A program made the position numbers and the translations under genes. The notes beneath the pieces were generated by a model, which saw only the letters and a list, made by a program, of their open reading frames with translations, was not told where the DNA came from and ran no database searches. From contig CM038920.1 in NCBI GenBank assembly GCA_021904315.1, positions 17,484,001 to 17,548,000 of the forward strand: a stretch of DNA of 64,000 nt. Reading direction: 5' to 3'. Position 1 is the first letter of the stretch. Each line of letters begins with the position of its first letter. Below, piece after piece: positions 58,590-64,000 of this stretch. The DNA is from Sphagnum magellanicum (lineage: Eukaryota > Streptophyta > Sphagnopsida > Sphagnales > Sphagnaceae).

Positions 58590-61500
58590 ATGGCCGCGGC
58601 CTGCTGCTCCTCGACCAACCCTCTTCGCCTTGGACCGTAGCCGCCGCCCATTCTCAATTCGTCATCTGGCGTCTTCCGGTGCGGCAGTCCTGCATTCCGG
58701 CCGTGTCCCAGGTCCGTGACTCCGCGCTTCTTCGGAAACTCGTTACGGCTTTCGTCGCATAATGAAACTGTCTCGAATTTCTTTTGTTTATGATTTTTTT
58801 AGAGATTTCGGTTGTAGACAAGTCTGTTGAGGTGGGAGACGCGAAGCTCTGGCGATGAATTGATTAATTCAAGTATCTATTTTTTTTCCCCAGCTTCCGG
58901 CTGTCAATGTAATACCAGATTAGCAGCATTTCATGTGCGCATTGGTTAGGGTTTATAGTCATGCAAGTGGTTGTGGACCCAACAATATGTTTCCATTTGA
59001 ATCGGAACCTGATATATGCTGTATGCAGCAGAACTGCAAAGATGCAAAGAAATTCAATCAATTGCAGAGCAGCCTATTTGGAGTGAAACTGAGACTCTAC
59101 AATGGAGAGATCAAGCCACAAATGCAGCATATTTGTGCTCGAGGAGCAAAGCCTTCAGGCATGGGTGCTGTGTCAGGTAACCTAAGCTCTCTAGGATCCT
59201 GCTATGTGAAGGGAGGTGGAGTGGGCCAAAATGTAGAGAGAATTATTTGAGAGTTTGTGGAATTTTGCTAGTTCTTTGCTCTCTGGAAGAGGAATTCCTG
59301 TCACAATCATGCCACAAAACTTGAGTCAGTGTTTGTACCCAGACTAAAGTAGATTATTTTGCTGAGTTTAGTGAGACTTGTTTATGTTTTTTCTTTTGTG
59401 GATGCAAACTGTTTCCATTTCCTCAGTTGAAATTGTTCATTACTGCAGCTGCATTTGATCCAGAGCTCCACATGGTACTGGAATTGGCCAGTGATGCTGA
59501 ACTTTCTGACCTCTGCAACATTCTTTATGGCAAGAGGTAACCCCATTTTGCCTTTGGTTCAAGTTTCTCAAGGTTCCCTCATTTGGTGTGGAAAGAGGAT
59601 TGTTCTGTTATAAGAACCTAGCTTTGGAGGTTGTGAAAGTTGTTCCTTCTGCTTTATGGCCCCCTGGCATCTGTTTAAAATGTGGGTTTTCTTTTTCCAT
59701 CCACTGCTGGTATTTTGTTAGTCTTGCTGATTTGTTGGTGATTTGCTGGTGGACAGTCTGTTGAGCCCACTGCTCAAATCAGTGGCACCAGGGGATGGGT
59801 CAAACAGGGGGAGCATTGAAGAGGCCATGAATGAGCAGCAGCATGGTGGGCGCGATGCATTGATGGACCGCTTGGAGTCTCGCTTCCTGTTTCTAGCTGC
59901 TGATGCCAAAGCCACCCTTAGGTAACTACCATCTCTTTTGAATCTCAGTTATGCTTTTGTGCCTTATAGATGGTATCGCTCATAAGGTATGTGTCTGGCA
60001 GTGGTCGGAGACCAACTTATCGAGATGTGCTATTGCAAGTGAGGAGGAAGCTTCAAGTCCCTTGCTCCATCACCTTCTCTACGGAGGACATGGAAGCAGA
60101 AATTTTTCTGCATTTGCTTCAGGAATATTCAAGGTGCGTATGCATAGAGGGAGCAGAAAAATAGATTTCTCTGCCACTTTTGTTCTTTCTCTCTGTATTA
60201 GTACTGTGGTCATAGGCTGCTTGAACTGAGCAAGATGTTCACTCTGGCACCAGTTCTAAATGGGAACAAATGAAGTAAAGATGGGCCATTTTTTGGATCT
60301 GCCAGCAAACCGCAGAATCAGCCACAAAAAAAGAGGAGAGTCCCATACATGGAGTCTGTTGAAAGTGCAAGAGCAGGGAAATGGCATGGAAATCTGGTTA
60401 CAGCAATCCGTCTCAGTAGCCAGGAGCTCCTCTCTGTGGCTCTCAAGGTGTGATTTCAAAATAAGGGAAAGACAGTAGACTTTTCTGATGCATTGACTGG
60501 GTTTGAGCTTTGAGTTCCTGTTGGTTCCTTTGTCTGTTTGTGAGCAACCCTCCTTGGTGAAGCAATAGTGTCTTCTGTCCAACACATATACCAATGTTGA
60601 ACTAAATCACAGATTGCAATGTCTGTGGGGGTCTTTGAGGTATTTTTATGCTTGCTCTCAAGACCTCAAAGTATGAAAGTGTGGTTTTTTCCAGCTGGTT
60701 TCTTCTTTGTGTGATGTACCTCTCTAGCTCCAGGGACTTTTGGGCATTGATACAGGAATCCTTCTGTCCTCTTTGCAGGGAGGTAGTGCAGTTACAATGT
60801 CTACCCTTCAAGGCATTGTAAGTCTATTGCCTACAGATTGATCTATTGACCAGAAGTGCAATCACTATGAACAATCTCGGTGCCATAGTCGGTTTGGTCT
60901 TGCTTGCTGAGTATTCAGGGCCTGGGTGAATTTGTCAACATTTGTTGCTTTGCAATTATTACTGCTGAGATCAAATTACCAGGTGAAAAGGATACATAAT
61001 CACAGATATTGCTACATTGGTGCAGGTGTCCAAGCAGCTCTCTGGAAAGGTGTTGGTGGAAACAGCCCGATACCAGCTAGCCAAAGAGGCCTTTGTCAAA
61101 GTAATTTCCAATCTCCAATCATACTTCTTTTAGCAGGACATGAGACAAAGGTGGTTCAAATTGGATCAGTATCTTTCCTGTTTTTTTTGTATAGTAGTCA
61201 TCAGAGACAAGTCTGCAGTATTGATGTGTTTCTCAATCTCATGGTATGGCTTTTATAAGAGGCATTGTGGGCCAGGCATCCTGATGGGATGAGAGGCTAT
61301 TTTGTAAGACTGTAAATTGTGCTAAGAACTCTGTGTTGTTCCTGAAGGGAGGACAAGCAGTCGCCACAAAATTGGAATGTCAAGTGGCAATGTTAGCAGC
61401 CAGACAGGTACAGATACATTTTATAAGTGTTTGCTTTGATGGAGAGAGAACTAGCAAAAGCTATATGCAGGAAATTTCTTTTGTCTGCTTTCTGCATGTC

Positions 61501-62318
61501 CAGATGCTGAGAAGCCTCAAACCGACAGTTTGCCATTGGCCCTGACCATGTTTAGAAGAGTTTAGGAGGGAGATTGCTTTTTCCATCACTATAAAACCTT
61601 GTTGTCAAAGTTTTCAGCTCTTTCCAGAGAGAAGGAACCTTTGTGTGTCTTCCAGGAGTCAATTTCATCTGCATTCTGGATCTGACCATGATTTGTAAGA
61701 GATACTTGCTACCTACTCATCACAAACCACTACGTAATGAGAAATGGTCTTGCACTGCTTAATGAGTTTCAACACATTAAGCAATGCATTTGACAGCAGC
61801 ATGACTGGGCCTCTCATTACTTCCTTTCTCATGTCCCAGGGACTGGTGGGTGCGGCTGCCCGGTACATGACTATGAGGAGCACTATGATGATGCTGGGAC
61901 CTTTGTATGTTTTTCCTACTGTCCCACTGTCTTTATGAACACAAACAGCAGACTAATTTCACTGTTTTATGCCTTGACAAAAGACTGGGCAAATCTGTAT
62001 GTGATGTTGTCATGAATGGTGATGGTTACATTGTGGATACAGGTTGTGGGGAACATTTCTGGCTGATGTTGTCATAAGATCACTTGGTACAGACTACGCC
62101 AGAGTGATCCGTGCAATCTTTGCATTTGCTCAGGTAAATGTTCCTGACCGTACTCCATCATTTAGCATGTATCGAGAGACACATTGTTGTCGAGTTCTTC
62201 ATAAGGGATGGAAATGTTGTACTCTTTATCTAAAATATAATAGTGGGTGGCTGGCATGGGCATGCAGATTCGATTGACACACACATATGGTTGGACATAT
62301 TCAGAACAGAGTCGATAG
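58590..62318 (+). CDS. YaaW/UPF0174-like family protein, probably plastid; about 12 exons
   Basis: Exons with agreeing phases: 58959(or earlier)-59176, 59449-59536, 59757-59921, 60002-60133, 60306-60447, 60779-60817, 61026-61100, 61348-61407, 61840-61904, 62043-62133 and 62268-62318 (TAG). Key stretches are AAFDPELHMVLELASDAELS, ILYGKRSLLSPLLKSV, LESRFLFLAADAKATLR, SGRRPTYRDVLLQVRRKLQV, TEDMEAEIFLHLLQEYS, LSGKVLVETARYQL, LLWGTFLADVVIRSLGTDYA and IRLTHTYGW. YRDVLLQVRRKL...STEDMEAEIFLHLL aligns by eye with YRAILLDVSKRL...STFEIEQQLLEQFL of E. coli YaaW. Function is unknown in the family. Two hydrophobic or Gly-rich segments near the end suggest membrane association. The N-terminus is uncertain: ATG 58590 opens a transit-like peptide but meets an in-frame TAG at 58638; ATG 58517 opens another frame; ATG 58933 gives 383 residues. 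Confidence 0.8.
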
Positions 62319-63190
62319 AGTTGGACATGTCTAATTGATATCTCTCTATTGGCATTTCTTATTTGGCAAGACTTTTGGTAATGTGATGTATCTATGATTG
62401 TAAATAGATTTTGGAAGTTGCACATATCTGTAGTCATCTCCAGAGCATTGAAGGGGTGAGGAATTGTATATGGGACGATTTCTGAAATTTATGCATTATG
62501 GCAGTACAAAAGTCCTTTCAACCTTCACCACCTTCAAACCAGTGGTGAACAAAACCCCGACAACAAAAGCCTGATTCCAACCAAGAAGGATAATTTGGAA
62601 ATGGCATATGCACAGAATTCCTGAAGGTAGTGTCAATAAATGGATCTGATATCACGAGTGTATCAGTAATAGATCCAGATAATATACAATAGATATGCAC
62701 TTTCATGTCCAAAAAGTTGTGAATGTCACATAGAATATACAGATATTTTAAAATAATATCCACAACTGTTAGGTTGCTTGAAGCAAACCCATTATCACAC
62801 TTTCCATGAACAATCATATAATGAAAACTACATGGTGGTGCAACAACCCTCAATGATTGGTAACAATCACAAGATTATCCATATCTATGTATCAGATACC
62901 TGGACACTCTGTTAATCTTTATAATGACTGTAAACTATTCAACAATATCATGTGCTAACTATAGAATGAAGTGGACAATATGCTGCAAATGTTATAATTA
63001 ATTTTTGCAAAATCAATTACTCCTATAACAATAACTGAAACAAATCCACTGTTTTTATATTGGTCCAACAATCTTTTAAATGTACTTCTAAACATTTCCA
63101 TCATTTCTATTGTAACACATGCATTAGAATATAATAGGTGAAATACATTATTGTGAGGAAATTCACTTTATTGCAGGATGTTTGGAAGGT
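62319..63190. other. intergenic between YaaW-like gene and the right-edge gene
   Basis: The two genes converge, so both 3' UTRs should lie here. Only short frames are present, with no recognisable domain or repeat. Confidence 0.4.
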
Positions 63191-63193
63191 TAA

Positions 63194-64000
63194 CTAGCTA
63201 GAGGAGTGGTGAGACACACCTGATAAAGCAGGGAGAGTGAGTGAAGACAGAGGAGGTGAGTCAATTAAACCTACTTCCAATAATTCACCTAACGTATCCT
63301 TTTCACCCTCTTTGAGTGCCCTTCTTGGTTTAAATCTGCAAATATGTGTCATCTGGTGATTCACATGGATTTCCACCTTGTATATTTGCTCAACTTCATT
63401 ACGTATTGATTTGCTTTTTAATTTATGAAGCCATGTTCTTTTTAACTCACAAACAGTTCGTTGTGCTTCAAACGTATACATGTATGAAACTTTGCTTTCA
63501 TCTAATGAATCCCATGTGCCCATAACCTTTGGTTTTACTGAAGAACACAAACCTGTGTTTATGTAGCTTTCTCGTTTGTCTTCACTATCAACATCATCAA
63601 TGGTTTTAGGATATTTTAGATAGTTAAACTCATAAAATAGGCAATCTTTTTTACCTTGTGAACAACGTCTCCTTGATGTAAATCCACCATTGATTTGTTT
63701 GTTCAAAGTTTCGATTGCTTCTTCATTCGATGATGAGTTTATCCCCATAGTTCTTGAAACATTTACACCACCTCCTCCTTGTATAAAGTGAAGACCACCT
63801 TTGATGTTTCCATTCACCCCAAATTGAGTGGTCCCTGAATTTCTTTGCACACTGGCCTTCAAAATCCTTTTTTGCGATTCTACATCAAGCACGTCATCAT
63901 CTTGAAGTTTTGCAGCATCATCTTCAGAACATTCCAATGATACTTTGAGTCGTCTTTGAAACCAACCAAAACGTTTTGCTTCAACTTCATTTGGCTCTGC
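63194..64000 (-). CDS. unrecognised protein, C-terminal part, continues beyond right edge
   Basis: One open frame of 268 codons runs without a stop from the window edge down to 63,194 on the minus strand. The first residues visible are AEPNEVEAKRFGWFQRRLKV. It has no ATG start inside the window, so the 5' part lies outside. Then come an acidic stretch (SEDDAAKLQDDD), a Gly-rich stretch (NGNIKGGLHFIQGGGGVNV), YEFNYLKYPKTIDD, GTWDSLDESKVSYMYTFEA and EQIYKVEIHVNHQMTHICRF, ending in a Ser/Pro/Leu-rich tail. The alternating hydrophobic pattern suggests beta strands. No signal peptide or obvious membrane segment is visible. I do not recognise the family and cannot say whether this is a single last exon or an intronless gene. 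Confidence 0.6.
   Translation of the reverse strand, partial: AEPNEVEAKRFGWFQRRLKVSLECSEDDAAKLQDDDVLDVESQKRILKASVQRNSGTTQFGVNGNIKGGLHFIQGGGGVNVSRTMGINSSSNEEAIETLNKQINGGFTSRRRCSQGKKDCLFYEFNYLKYPKTIDDVDSEDKRESYINTGLCSSVKPKVMGTWDSLDESKVSYMYTFEAQRTVCELKRTWLHKLKSKSIRNEVEQIYKVEIHVNHQMTHICRFKPRRALKEGEKDTLGELLEVGLIDSPPLSSLTLPALSGVSHHSSS

Overview
This is a stretch of nuclear DNA from a land plant. Three things show it: plant-type genes with GT-AG introns, plant telomere-type motifs (TTTAGGG), and plant transposon families (hAT, Mutator-like/SWIM, CACTA, Ty3/gypsy). The AT-rich spacers are packed with old repeats, and the genes are small islands. Together with the style of the hAT and SWIM remnants, this suggests a large-genome fern or gymnosperm rather than a compact angiosperm. 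That lineage guess is inference.

Layout. 1-2108 (-): the first three exons of a POD1/TAPT1-type ER membrane protein gene, which runs off the left edge. 2.7-19 kb: repeat-rich spacer with a 72-bp tandem array (4.54-4.84 kb), a fold-back element (5.7-5.96 kb), a SWIM zinc-finger transposase remnant (6.96-8.13 kb), a ~140-150 bp tandem array (9.6-10.2 kb), a 152-bp mini-element with CACTA ends (11.83 kb) and a badly decayed Ty3/gypsy fossil on the minus strand (about 13.6-18.25 kb). 19703-22165 (+): a five-exon plastid-type DUF2301 membrane protein gene. 23680-26985 (-): a DUF688-type gene with two WEEAPG motifs. 27-55.5 kb: a long gene-poor block with CAA-rich DNA, fold-back and MITE-like elements, a tRNA-like SINE head, three 131-bp tandem units, a GAACCGG-rich zone and two hAT remnants on opposite strands. 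55.9-56.6 kb: a broken zinc-finger coding fragment. 58590-62318 (+): a multi-exon gene for a plant member of the YaaW/UPF0174-like family, traced exon by exon to its stop. 63194-64000 (-): the C-terminal part of an unrecognised protein that continues past the right edge.

The genes do not form an operon or an evident pathway. They are independent genes separated by transposon debris. Two (DUF2301 and the YaaW-like gene) look plastid-directed, and telo-box motifs lie upstream of both. I see no tRNA or rRNA gene that looks functional, no CRISPR, and no convincing new multi-gene system. The most unusual items are a one-base homopolymer difference that cuts off a conserved-looking N-terminus of the DUF688 gene, an in-frame TAG inside what otherwise reads as a transit peptide of the YaaW-like gene, the paired fold-back elements, and a MITE-like element seen against a related copy that lacks it.
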